Below are positions 7,507 to 15,814 of a DNA stretch of 35,054 nt, one piece after another. Location of the stretch: NCBI RefSeq assembly GCF_001904725.1, contig NZ_MRCE01000027.1:1-35054 (forward strand). The letters are read 5' to 3'. Position numbers and translations under genes: made by a program. Position 1 is the first letter of the stretch. Each line of letters begins with the position of its first letter. This DNA is from Phormidium ambiguum IAM M-71 (GTDB lineage: Bacteria > Cyanobacteriota > Cyanobacteriia > Cyanobacteriales > Aerosakkonemataceae). Below the pieces are notes generated by a model that searched no databases, had not been told where the DNA came from, and saw nothing but the letters and a program-made list of their open reading frames with translations.

Positions 7507-8745
7507 TCATTCTTTTACTTCCAGGACTGATTCGGTTGATGTGGGATTGGGTTTTGTGTTGGTGGGAGAGGGAGTCTCGTTGTTAGGTTTGATTATGGTT
7601 GAGTGGTCTTTGGTGATGCGATCGGCGTGGGTGTTGTGTTGGATTTCGTCAGCTTTTCTGACTGAACGGATGGAGGTTAGTGCTTCTTTGATGACGACTG
7701 CGGTTGGTACTGCTACTACTACTCCTAAGAGTCCGCCAATTCTGGCTCCTGTTAGGATGGCAATGAAGACCCAAAAGGGGTTTAATCCGGTTACGCTGCT
7801 TAATACTCTGGGTGCAATAATATTTTCGACGATTTGTTGGACGATGAGGGCGGCGGCTAGGACTTGTAAGGCTAATCCAATGTCTCTTAATGCGACGAGA
7901 AAAACTACTAATCCAATGCCAACGGAACCACCAAAGGGTACGAGTGCCATTAAACCAATTGTGAGGCCAAACAGCAAGCCGAAGGGTACTTTCATTAAGA
8001 GGAATACGGAGATTAATCCTGAAGCCATGCAGGTGGCGAGGATGATTTGTCCGGTGAAGTAGTTTTGAAAGCTCGATCGCAAAGTTTGCGAGAATGGCTG
8101 TTGAATGCGTGCTGGTAGCCACTGAATTAAGCTGACCCAAATATCTTTGCTATGCAGGAGTAAGTAAAAGGTTACTACTATTGTGAGCAAGACATCTAAC
8201 AATCTGACTACAGTTAATACTGTCAGATTTAAGGCTACATTGAGGGTTTTTCCGGCAATGTTTTGTAGATTTGCTTTTAAGCGATCGTTAATTTGCGCGA
8301 TTAATCCATCTAAACTGAGGGGTAGACCTACTATGTCAACTCTTTCGTTGATCATTACTAGTTGGCGTTGTCCTGAGTCGATCCATTCTGGTAGTCTGGC
8401 TACTAACTGTTGGGCTTGAGTAAAGGCTAGAGGTACTAGCGTTACTCCTACTCCTACTAAAACAAATATTGTGAGTAAGAAGACAAAAATTGCTGCTTGA
8501 GCTCTGTTGACTCCGCGTTGTTCTAACCAGTCTACAGGGTAGCTGAGGAGAAATGCTAATAGGGATGCTACTAGCAAAATGACGAACAGAGATTCAAAAT
8601 AACCGAAAATTTCCGAAAATGCCCAAGCATTTAACACGGTAAGTGGTGCTGCTAGGGCAATTACTAGTAGGCGCGACAGTGGAGTTAGGGATTCCCACCA
8701 GTTGAGTAATTTACTTTTTGGTGGCGATGGTCGAGAACTAACCAT
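7507..8745 (-). CDS. AI-2E/PerM family membrane transporter
   Basis: A 412-residue protein with about seven or eight membrane helices: helices near residues 22-75 and 82-110, a soluble segment at 115-170 rich in amphipathic helix, then helices through residue 350. The signature region GLTIGLMALVPFGGSVGIG and ALIVQQIVENIIAPRV followed by GLNPFWVFIAILTGARIGGLLGV is that of the AI-2E transporter (PerM/TqsA/YhhT) family. Substrates in this family range from autoinducer-2 to ions, and none can be assigned here. The C-terminal 45 residues are Thr/Asn/Pro-rich and disordered. The ATG at 8745 is the first Met; the Shine-Dalgarno sequence is weak. Confidence 0.85.
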   Translation of the reverse strand: MVSSRPSPPKSKLLNWWESLTPLSRLLVIALAAPLTVLNAWAFSEIFGYFESLFVILLVASLLAFLLSYPVDWLEQRGVNRAQAAIFVFLLTIFVLVGVGVTLVPLAFTQAQQLVARLPEWIDSGQRQLVMINERVDIVGLPLSLDGLIAQINDRLKANLQNIAGKTLNVALNLTVLTVVRLLDVLLTIVVTFYLLLHSKDIWVSLIQWLPARIQQPFSQTLRSSFQNYFTGQIILATCMASGLISVFLLMKVPFGLLFGLTIGLMALVPFGGSVGIGLVVFLVALRDIGLALQVLAAALIVQQIVENIIAPRVLSSVTGLNPFWVFIAILTGARIGGLLGVVVAVPTAVVIKEALTSIRSVRKADEIQHNTHADRITKDHSTIIKPNNETPSPTNTKPNPTSTESVLEVKE

Positions 8746-8798
8746 GAAACTAGCTCAATTTTTCAGTGGTATTACTCATTAGTTTAGTAGGCATGGGT

Positions 8799-8968
8799 GC
8801 AGGGAGATAAGAGGTGGGGAAAGGGGGAGGTGGGGAAAGGGGGGCAGGAAGGCAGGGGGGCAGGGGGGACAAGGGGACAAGGGGACAAGGAGAATTTTTA
8901 CCTTCTGCCTTCTGCCTTCTGCCTTCTGCCTTCTGCCTTCTGCCTTTCTTCCCTTCTGCCTTCTGCCT
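8799..8968. repeat. Composite heptamer repeat between AI-2E-family gene and nitrilase gene
   Basis: A purine-rich half (about 8799-8892: GGGGAAAG, GGGGGGCAGG, then three GGGGACAA units) is followed by GAATTTTTA and six perfect CCTTCTG units (8901-8942). After a short interruption come two more units (8952-8965). The pyrimidine half runs up to base 8969, directly next to the TAA of the minus-strand nitrilase gene. The two halves are partly self-complementary and could fold or form an unusual DNA structure. Confidence 0.9.
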
Positions 8969-8969
8969 T

Positions 8970-9785
8970 TTAGATGAAAACTCGGTGTTGCAAGCAGGGC
9001 ATTTGACGGCGGACTTGTTCTAGGCGTTGGGGGTCGATTTCTGCTATGGCTACTCCTGGTCGATCGCCTCCGGCATCGGCTAAAATTACTCCCCAAGGAT
9101 CGACGATCATGGCGTGTCCGTGCGTCTGTCGCATGGCATAATGTCTACCTGTTTGGGCAGGGGCGATGACGTAACAGGTGTTTTCGATCGCTCTTGCTTG
9201 TAATAATACTTGCCAATGGTCTTTACCAGTGTAGGCGGTGAAGGCAGCCGGAACAAATAGGACTTCTGCTCCCATTTGGGATAAGTGACGGTACAATTCG
9301 GGGAAGCGCACATCGTAACATACAGAAAGTCCGAGATTTCCTAGTTCTTTTGAGGGATAAATCGGGGGAATGCGCGTTCCCGCCATGACGGTGCTAGATT
9401 CACGATAGGTGTTACCGTCGGGTAGGTCAACGTCGAATAAGTGTACTTTTTGGTAGCAGGCGAGTTCTGTACCGCTGGGATCGATGAGCAAAGCTGTGTT
9501 GTATACTCTACCGTTATCTAAGGGGACGGGAAAACCACCGCCTAAGATGGTGATTTGGAAGCGTTGCGCCATTGTTTTGAGGAATTTTTCGCTTTTTTGG
9601 GCAATTACTTCCGCTTGAGCAATTTTATCTTTCTCTTCGCCCATAAAGGGGAAGTTTTCTGGTAAGCTGACTAGTTCTGCGCCCCGACGCACGGCGAGGT
9701 CAATTAATTCTTCTGCCTGAATGAGATTTTTTTCTAAATCAGGTACACTGGTCATTTGAATGGCGGCGGCGAGATAAGGCTTCAT
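8970..9785 (-). CDS. Nitrilase-superfamily amidase (Nit1-like)
   Basis: A 271-residue cytoplasmic carbon-nitrogen hydrolase. The catalytic Glu 43 is in SLPENFPFMG, Lys 113 in YQKVHLFDVDLP and Cys 156 in GLSVCYDVRFPELYR. The KVHLFDVDLP and CYDVRFPELYRHL segments match the Nit1/deaminated-glutathione amidase group, a metabolite-repair enzyme that hydrolyses the side product of transamination on glutathione. Omega-amidase (Nit2) is the next alternative. The ORF stops exactly where the heptamer repeat tract begins, so the last residues (QHRVFI) may have been set by repeat insertion. It diverges from nadB. Confidence 0.88.
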   Translation of the reverse strand: MKPYLAAAIQMTSVPDLEKNLIQAEELIDLAVRRGAELVSLPENFPFMGEEKDKIAQAEVIAQKSEKFLKTMAQRFQITILGGGFPVPLDNGRVYNTALLIDPSGTELACYQKVHLFDVDLPDGNTYRESSTVMAGTRIPPIYPSKELGNLGLSVCYDVRFPELYRHLSQMGAEVLFVPAAFTAYTGKDHWQVLLQARAIENTCYVIAPAQTGRHYAMRQTHGHAMIVDPWGVILADAGGDRPGVAIAEIDPQRLEQVRRQMPCLQHRVFI

Positions 9786-10006
9786 AGGTCGAGTTAAATT
9801 AAATAAAGCAAAGTCTTCGCTTCTGTTTAATGTTGATCCTCAGTCGTCTTTAATACAGAAGTAATGGTATTGTAACTAACAGAGGGATCGGATAAGCGAT
9901 GCGGATTGCGATCGCTGCCAAATATGCTGGAATAATGGAGAAAATCTGAAATCAAAACTATTGGTTTTACAGTAGTCTGTAAGTAAAGCTTTTCTGGGAG
10001 TTGTTT

Positions 10007-11689
10007 TTGCACTCTTCTATTTCCAGTTCTTTAGCTAATAGATTCGATGTTTTAGTAGTTGGGGCGGGTGCTGCTGGTCTCTATACAGCACTTTGTTTGC
10101 CAGAATCTCTACAAGTAGGTTTAATTTCTAAGGATAGTTTGCCTTTATCTGCTAGTGATTGGGCGCAGGGGGGTATTGCTGCTGTTGTCGATCCGAGTGA
10201 TTCGTCGCAGTTGCATATTGATGATACGATGCACGCTGGGGCTGGTCTTTGTGAGTTGGAGGCGGTAAAGTTTTTGGTGGAACAAGCTCCTAGTTGTATT
10301 GATTCTTTGGTACAAATGGGGGTAGGTTTCGATCGCAAAGACGATCGTTTAGCTTTGACTCTAGAAGCTGCACATTCCCGTCCTCGCGTGCTTCATGCTG
10401 CTGATACTACGGGAAGGGCTGTTGTTAGCACTTTAACTGCTAAAGTTTTGGAACGCCAAAATATTCATGTGCTTTCCCCTGCTTTTGTTTTGGATCTTTG
10501 GATGTCAGAAAATGGGGATTGTCAGGGGGTAAGTTTAATTTACCAAGGTGAGTTACTTTGGGTAAGTGCTGGTGCGGTGGTGTTAGCAACTGGGGGTGGG
10601 GGACAGGTATTTTCCCAAACTACTAATCCGGCTGTGAGTACTGGTGATGGTGTAGCTTTAGCTTATCGTGCGGGTGCGATCGTTCGAGATTTGGAATTTT
10701 GCCAATTTCATCCTACAGCTTTAATGAAACCTGATGCGCCACATTTTTTAATTAGTGAAGCTGTACGCGGTGAAGGTGCTCATTTAGTAGATTCTCAAGG
10801 TTATCGTTTTGCTTTTGATTATCATCCAAAGGGTGAACTTGCTCCTAGAGATGTGGTAAGTCGATCGATTTTTCACCATTTAAAAAATACAGGGGAACCT
10901 CATGTTTGGCTAGATTTACGCCCGATTCCCCCAGAAAAAATTCGCTATCGTTTTCCGAATATTATTCAAGTTTGTCAACATTGGGGAATTGATGTATTCT
11001 CTGAACCAATTCCTGTTTCTCCTGCTGCTCATTATTGGATGGGGGGAATTTTAGTTGATTTAATGAATCAAACTTCAATTCCGGGATTATATGCGGTGGG
11101 GGAAACTGCGAGTACGGGTGTTCACGGCGCTAACCGTTTGGCAAGTAATTCTTTGCTAGAGTGTATTGTGTTTGGCGCACAGATGCGTAATTTGCAGCTT
11201 CGCCAGGAAGTAGAGGACAAGGGGACAAAGGGACAAGGGGACAAGGAGAAGATTTCCCTTCTGCCTTCTGCCTTCTGCCTTCTGCCTTCCTCAGTTGAGT
11301 TGATTCGTGAGGAGTTACCGCAGTTAATGTGGCGGTGTGCGGGGATTTCGCGGCGGGGAGAGGAGTTGGAAAGTGCGATCGCGCAAGTAGAATTATGGCA
11401 AAAAGAGTTTGCTATTTTGGAATTTAGTCAGTTTTTCCAAAACTTTCAACCACCGCAATCTGTTTTGTTAAATTTCCCAGACATAGAAGCCCAAATTAAG
11501 CTTTGGGGAGAAACGCGAAATCTTTTGGATGTGGCATACTTAATCCTCAGAAGTGCTGTTTTCCGCACCGAAAGTCGTGGCGGTCATTATCGCGCTGATT
11601 TTCCTGAAACTTCCCCAGAATGGCAAGTTCACACATTAGTTAAAAATAATCAATGGTGGAAATCTTCTGTTTTGGGGAGTGGGGACTAG
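10007..11689 (+). CDS. nadB: L-aspartate oxidase
   Basis: FAD-dependent oxidation of aspartate to iminoaspartate, the first step of de novo NAD synthesis. Motifs (numbered from 10007) are GAGAAGLY at 19-26, WAQGGIAAV near 52-60, FHPTAL near 234-239, SEAVRGEGAHL near 250-260 and GVHGANRLASNSLLEC near 371-386. The ORF is open from a TTG at 10001, but GGGAG at 9996-10000 abuts that codon and is six bases from the TTG at 10007, so I choose the latter. Residues about 402-429 (11210-11293) come from an in-frame heptamer repeat inserted between the catalytic part and the C-terminal helical domain. The last residues (SVLGSGD) also run into a GGGGACT-like tract. The length of about 560 is slightly above usual. 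Confidence 0.95.
   Translation: MHSSISSSLANRFDVLVVGAGAAGLYTALCLPESLQVGLISKDSLPLSASDWAQGGIAAVVDPSDSSQLHIDDTMHAGAGLCELEAVKFLVEQAPSCIDSLVQMGVGFDRKDDRLALTLEAAHSRPRVLHAADTTGRAVVSTLTAKVLERQNIHVLSPAFVLDLWMSENGDCQGVSLIYQGELLWVSAGAVVLATGGGGQVFSQTTNPAVSTGDGVALAYRAGAIVRDLEFCQFHPTALMKPDAPHFLISEAVRGEGAHLVDSQGYRFAFDYHPKGELAPRDVVSRSIFHHLKNTGEPHVWLDLRPIPPEKIRYRFPNIIQVCQHWGIDVFSEPIPVSPAAHYWMGGILVDLMNQTSIPGLYAVGETASTGVHGANRLASNSLLECIVFGAQMRNLQLRQEVEDKGTKGQGDKEKISLLPSAFCLLPSSVELIREELPQLMWRCAGISRRGEELESAIAQVELWQKEFAILEFSQFFQNFQPPQSVLLNFPDIEAQIKLWGETRNLLDVAYLILRSAVFRTESRGGHYRADFPETSPEWQVHTLVKNNQWWKSSVLGSGD
11210..11293 (+). repeat. Composite heptamer repeat inside nadB
   Basis: The same composite as elsewhere: four GGGACAA-type units (11214-11246), GGAGAAGATTTCC in place of GGAGAATTTTTA, then four CCTTCTG units (11257-11284). 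It occupies about 84 bases, a multiple of three, and contains no stop in the nadB frame. It encodes EDKGTKGQGDKEK followed by LLPSAFCLLPS. Confidence 0.9.
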
Positions 11690-11708
11690 GGATTGGGTAC
11701 TGGGAAAG
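11671..11708. repeat. Degenerate GGGGACT tract at the 3' end of nadB
   Basis: GGGGAGTGGGGACTAGGGATTGGGTACTGGG-type units overlap the nadB stop codon TAG at 11687-11689. They resemble the GGGGACT units at 34929-34964, so this looks like a decayed or nascent repeat of the same class. Confidence 0.6.
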
Positions 11709-11754
11709 TTTTTTATTAGACTTTTGGCAAAGTTAGAAATCTTGGTTTTTTTAC

Positions 11755-11794
11755 CACAGATATCCACAGATAAACACAGATAAACACAGATGAA
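11755..11794. repeat. Four 10-bp units CACAGATAAA
   Basis: CACAGA followed by TATC, TAAA, TAAA and TGAA gives four tandem decamers between nadB and the transglycosylase gene. The period equals one helical turn. The sequence class (CACAGATAAACACAGAT) is a familiar intergenic low-complexity repeat in cyanobacteria. I know of no function. Confidence 0.75.
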
Positions 11795-11891
11795 GATAGA
11801 GATTTTATATTTTGGCAATAGGTCTGTATTTTTTCCCTAAAATCCCTCAAAACAGAGTTTCTTTATCCTGTTGTTGTGGTGTCTTTTGGAT

Positions 11892-13163
11892 ATGAGAAAG
11901 TCTCTAACATTGATTAGTTTAAATGTGGGATTGTTGATGATTGCTTACGGATGCTTACTAGCTTTTTGGCAGCAATCTGTAAATATTAATCCGGTATCAT
12001 CTAATTTATTAATTCCCGAACTTCCCGATCCCAAAATTTTACTTCGAGATGCTCCTAAACCTCCAAAGAGTTTACCAGTTTTGTTGCCTGTGAAAACTCT
12101 TTTACCTGATTATATCGGAATTGATGAACAAATTTGGGGGGAAAATCAACAAGATGGGGATCGAATTGCGTTGTTAAAATCGATCGACAATAGTTTACGT
12201 TATCTTTCTTCTCCCCAAGCAATTACTGATTACCAAAAGTATAAGATTCCGGGAGTTACACGCGATCGCATAATTCGCAGTTTAACCAGATTTCGCCAAT
12301 TGGTAAGAACTTCTCGGAATGCAGCAGAACTCTGGTCGGCGGTACAAAAAGAGTTTGTTCTTTACCAGTCTATCGGTAGAGATGGCTTGGGAAATGTATT
12401 GTTTACTGCTTATTATGAACCACTTTATGAGGCGAGTCGAACACCTACCGCAGAATATCGCTATCCTATTTATCGTTTACCTGCTAATTTGAAATCTTGG
12501 GCAAAACCTCATCCTACTAGAGAACAGTTGGAAGGAAAAGATGGTTTGCAAGGGAATAAAGGTAAATTAAAGGGATTAGAATTGTTTTGGTTGCGCGATC
12601 GTTTCGACGCTTATTTAATTCATATTCAAGGTTCAGCTAAACTACGGTTAACTGATGGTAAGATTACCACTGTTGGTTATGCAGGAAATACAGCTTATAA
12701 CTATAGTAGTATTGGCAAGGCTTTGGCAGATGATGGGAAGTTACCGTTAGAAAATCTAACGATGCCAGTGATTTTGCAATATTTTCAACAAAATCCCCAG
12801 GAATTAGATAATTATTTGCCACGCGATCGTAGTTTTGTGTTTTTTCAGGAAAATTATGGTCGTCGGGCGACGGGTAGCATTAGCGTACCATTAACAGCAG
12901 ATAGATCGATCGCCACTGACAAATCCATTATGCCCCCAGGCGCTTTAGCTTTAATCCACGCACCTTTTCCCTTCGCCAAAGATGGTGAGCCAAAAATGCA
13001 GTTTAACACCGTGTCGCGCTACGTACTCGATCAAGATACGGGAGGAGCAATCAAAGGTGCGGGAAGAGTAGACTATTTCGTCGGAACTGGAAAAATAGCT
13101 GGGGAAAGAGCAGGAATGACTGTAAGTAATGGATATCTTTTCTATTTATTACTTAAACAGTAA
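11892..13163 (+). CDS. mltA: Membrane-bound lytic murein transglycosylase A (MltA family)
   Basis: A protein of 423 residues from the ATG at 11892. An N-terminal hydrophobic helix (residues 4-24) anchors or exports it. The mature part has the MltA barrel block (FTAYYEPLYEASRTP, RYPIYRLP, KGLELFWLRDRFDAYLIHIQGSAKLRL, VGYAGNT) and the C-terminal 3D domain with the three conserved Asp in RYVLDQDTGGAIKGAGRVDYF. The family cleaves the MurNAc-GlcNAc bond with formation of 1,6-anhydro ends, in the periplasm. The ORF is open from a TTG at 11871, but the first seven codons look non-native. The lipobox (AYGC) is not canonical, so a simple transmembrane anchor is as likely as a lipoprotein. It is convergent with the small peptide gene. 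Confidence 0.92.
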   Translation: MRKSLTLISLNVGLLMIAYGCLLAFWQQSVNINPVSSNLLIPELPDPKILLRDAPKPPKSLPVLLPVKTLLPDYIGIDEQIWGENQQDGDRIALLKSIDNSLRYLSSPQAITDYQKYKIPGVTRDRIIRSLTRFRQLVRTSRNAAELWSAVQKEFVLYQSIGRDGLGNVLFTAYYEPLYEASRTPTAEYRYPIYRLPANLKSWAKPHPTREQLEGKDGLQGNKGKLKGLELFWLRDRFDAYLIHIQGSAKLRLTDGKITTVGYAGNTAYNYSSIGKALADDGKLPLENLTMPVILQYFQQNPQELDNYLPRDRSFVFFQENYGRRATGSISVPLTADRSIATDKSIMPPGALALIHAPFPFAKDGEPKMQFNTVSRYVLDQDTGGAIKGAGRVDYFVGTGKIAGERAGMTVSNGYLFYLLLKQ

Positions 13164-13184
13164 ACTGGGATGATTTAGAAAAAT

Positions 13185-13400
13185 TTAGCGAGTTCCAGAG
13201 CCTTGTCCACTTTCGGTAGGCCCACCATTGTTCGGTGGGTCATAATCTTCATAAATTGGTGACACAGCGGTTGATTGCTCTACACTGGAAAACTGTCTTA
13301 GCTGATTGCTTATCGCAGTTGCACTTGAACTCTCAGGAACAACTACCTGTAATCCTACAATCAGAGTTCCTAAACTGGCTAAGCGTAAAAAGGTGTCCAT
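13185..13400 (-). CDS. Secreted small peptide ending GQGSGTR, 71 aa
   Basis: A 71-residue protein with an N-terminal signal-like helix (residues 4-22, then PESSSATA as a plausible cleavage site) and a short mature part of 40-45 residues. It ends in YDPPNNGGPTESGQGSGTR. The Gly/Pro-rich tail ending in GSGTR is reminiscent of a group of short exported cyanobacterial peptides as I remember them, and superficially of PatS/PatX/HetN (RGSGR), but the Arg-Gly start of that motif is missing. It has a private upstream region (13401-13633) with a TATATA-rich stretch near 13425-13440, and it ends 21 bases from the transglycosylase stop. Function is unknown; a signalling or envelope peptide is possible. 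Confidence 0.65.
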   Translation of the reverse strand: MDTFLRLASLGTLIVGLQVVVPESSSATAISNQLRQFSSVEQSTAVSPIYEDYDPPNNGGPTESGQGSGTR

Positions 13401-13633
13401 AATACATCAAACCTTATCTGCTTAATATATAGTATATATACCTAAAAGAACTTTGTCAGTAGATTTCCGCAAAATACTAACTGATAAATAAAACTGATTA
13501 TTCAAAGTTAAGTAAACTTATCGTTGCGGCTAATCTACTTTATTAGATATGTACACAAGTTTTTGGCTTAATCCGTAGATTTAAGATAAACTTCACAGTA
13601 ATATTACGGTTTAACATCAAATATTCAAGTAAG

Positions 13634-15814
13634 TTAACAGAAGGTATAGTTATTTTTTCCTAGTTCTTTAGCAGAGTACATTGCAGTATCAGCATTTTTA
13701 ATCAAAGTTTCTATGTCTTCACCGTTGAGGGGAAAGACGCTAATCCCAATGCTGGTAGAGATGCGAATTTTGTGACCTTGCAAAATAAAAGGTTGATTAA
13801 TCGTTGTCAAAATTTTGTCGGCTACTTTGGCAATATCAGGTAAGCTGGGAATCCCCGACAAAATCACTGTAAACTCGTCACCTCCTAAACGTGAAACAGT
13901 GTCGCTACTGCGTAAACAACGCTTGAGCCTTTCGGCTACGGTTTGTAAGAGTAAATCTCCTATGTCATGTCCTTTGGTATCGTTAATCAACTTAAAACCA
14001 TCTAAATCAAGGAATAGCAGGGCTACTAACTGATGATTGTGATGTGCCCATTCAATTGACTGACTTAAGCGTTCATGAAAAAGTTTCCGATTGGGTAGTC
14101 CAGTGAGAGTATCATGATAAGCTAAGTAGCGCAAACGGTCTTCGGAAAGTTTTAACTCTGTGTTGGAGCGAACTAATTCAGCTGCGGTACGTTTGAGGTG
14201 TTCTTCTAGCTGCTTTCGTTCTGTAATGTCACGAATTACTCCGACTAAAAAGACGTTACCTGCGGGGTCTTTATGCAGCGACCTTTTGGTGGCAATATGA
14301 TGGGTAATTCCTTGAGAGTTGGTAAATTTTTCTTCATTTTCTGTAGCTTTACCGCTTTGAAATACTAATTGGTCTTGATGCCAAAAATTCTTGGCTTCTT
14401 GATGCGGAAAAAAGTCAAAATCTGTTTTTTCTAGGAGTTGGTCTAGGGGATGACCAATAAATTTACAGTATGCTTGGTTTAAAACAATCCAACGATGGTG
14501 TTTGTCTTTAACAAAAATTGGATCGGGAATCGCGTCAATGAGATTTTGTAAGAATTCTTTGGAACGTTTTAATTCTTCTTTGAGGTGAGCGACGAAGGAG
14601 GTGATAAGTGTTGCTGAACCTAAAAGTCCCAGCATTGGTGGGATAAAAGGCAACCACCAACCTATTAAAAAGGCGAAATAGCTAATGATAAATAAGCTGA
14701 AGCTAGCTAAAAATAAATAAAGGACGGAGAGTTTGACAGAGGACGATCGCCAAATAAAGATTGCGCCTAACCAAGTCCATACTAAAATCCATAATAATTC
14801 TAACCATTCCGGCCAAACCTGAAATAAAACTGTTTTTCCTTCAGCGGCGTTAAGAATTTGGCTAATAAAATTTGCTTGTAATTCTACACCGGAAATTGGT
14901 TGGCTGGCGCTCAAGAAAAAACCTGTGCTGTGAGGTGTTAAGAAAAGGTCTTTCAGGGATTCAGCCGTTGAGCCGATTAAGACAATGCGATCGCGTACCC
15001 ACTCTGCTGGCACTTCCCCAGATAACATTTGCGCCAGAGAAACTGTCCGAAAGCTGCCTGCTGGCCCTTGGAAATTCCCTAAGATTTGGTAGCCGCCAGC
15101 ATCAGTCCTCACGTAACCACCATCATTTGGTTCAAATCGCTTGAATACAGCTTGACCTAACTGTAAATAACGGTTACTGTTTTTAGCAGACTCTGGTTTA
15201 ATGTTTTTCGCCTGGAGATAGTGTAAAGCTAGCTTGAGAGCGAAACTAGTGCGAGGTCGATCTTTAATATGCCAGTACAATAAGTTGCGGCGTACTTTGC
15301 CATCAGGATCGACGATGACGTTATTGAAACCTACTTGTCCTTTCTGTTGCAAAACTGGAGGCGCTTCTACTCCAGGGCTGTTTTTAGTTCCTAATTGTTC
15401 AATTCCTACTAAGTTGGGTGTTGTCTGCGCTACTTCTAACCATTCAGTATGTCCCGGTGGGACTGGCAGGTCTCTGTAGATATCTAAACCAATAGCACGG
15501 GGTTTTAGAGAACTGATTTTCGTGATTAACTCCGACATATTGCGATCGGGAATCGGCCAACTGCCAATCTGCTGAATATCAGCTTCCTGAATACCCACTA
15601 TTAGTATTCGTTCATCAGCTAATAGAGGTGGACGTAGCCGAAAAAACTGGTCGAAGGCTTCCCATTCCCCAAATTGCAACAGTCCCATCAACCGCAGGCC
15701 AATTAAGCCAGATGCAACAATGCTGAAGCTAATCCAAACCCTTCGATCCTCTTTTAGCCTTTGTGCAAGTTTTCTCATCAGCCTTATGACCCTTGTTCCC
15801 AACTGTAAAATCAT
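13634..15814 (-). CDS. CHASE2-PAS-GGDEF diguanylate cyclase
   Basis: A membrane sensor making cyclic di-GMP from two GTP. The order is an N-terminal membrane helix (near ISFSIVASGLIGLRLMGLL), a periplasmic CHASE2 domain (ERILIVGIQEADIQQIG, AIGLDIYRDLPVPPGH, GYQILGNFQGP, RIVLIGSTAESLKDLFLTP), three helices, a PAS domain (FLQNLIDAIPDPIFVKD to GVIRDITERKQLEEHL), a short coiled coil and a C-terminal GGDEF domain. The active site is a full GGDEF, with the inhibitory-site RSSD five residues before RLGGDEF, so it should be active and product-inhibited. The start is uncertain: the ORF is open from a TTG at 15880, with ATGs at 15814 and 15778. I use 15814. There is no EAL domain. Its position beside the polysaccharide genes fits c-di-GMP control of matrix, which is inference. 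Confidence 0.92.
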   Translation of the reverse strand: MILQLGTRVIRLMRKLAQRLKEDRRVWISFSIVASGLIGLRLMGLLQFGEWEAFDQFFRLRPPLLADERILIVGIQEADIQQIGSWPIPDRNMSELITKISSLKPRAIGLDIYRDLPVPPGHTEWLEVAQTTPNLVGIEQLGTKNSPGVEAPPVLQQKGQVGFNNVIVDPDGKVRRNLLYWHIKDRPRTSFALKLALHYLQAKNIKPESAKNSNRYLQLGQAVFKRFEPNDGGYVRTDAGGYQILGNFQGPAGSFRTVSLAQMLSGEVPAEWVRDRIVLIGSTAESLKDLFLTPHSTGFFLSASQPISGVELQANFISQILNAAEGKTVLFQVWPEWLELLWILVWTWLGAIFIWRSSSVKLSVLYLFLASFSLFIISYFAFLIGWWLPFIPPMLGLLGSATLITSFVAHLKEELKRSKEFLQNLIDAIPDPIFVKDKHHRWIVLNQAYCKFIGHPLDQLLEKTDFDFFPHQEAKNFWHQDQLVFQSGKATENEEKFTNSQGITHHIATKRSLHKDPAGNVFLVGVIRDITERKQLEEHLKRTAAELVRSNTELKLSEDRLRYLAYHDTLTGLPNRKLFHERLSQSIEWAHHNHQLVALLFLDLDGFKLINDTKGHDIGDLLLQTVAERLKRCLRSSDTVSRLGGDEFTVILSGIPSLPDIAKVADKILTTINQPFILQGHKIRISTSIGISVFPLNGEDIETLIKNADTAMYSAKELGKNNYTFC

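Noticed and set aside
7541-8140. ORFs on both strands overlapping the AI-2E-family gene
   Set aside because: They are frame shadows of a well-supported polytopic membrane protein.
8779-9096. 105-codon minus-strand ORF through the heptamer tract
   Set aside because: Its sequence is translated repeat (GRRQKAEGRRQK type) joined to an out-of-frame part of the nitrilase gene.
13185-13400. Calling the 71-aa peptide PatS, PatX or HetN
   Set aside because: The defining RGSGR pentapeptide is absent (GQGSGTR instead), so only a loose resemblance can be stated.
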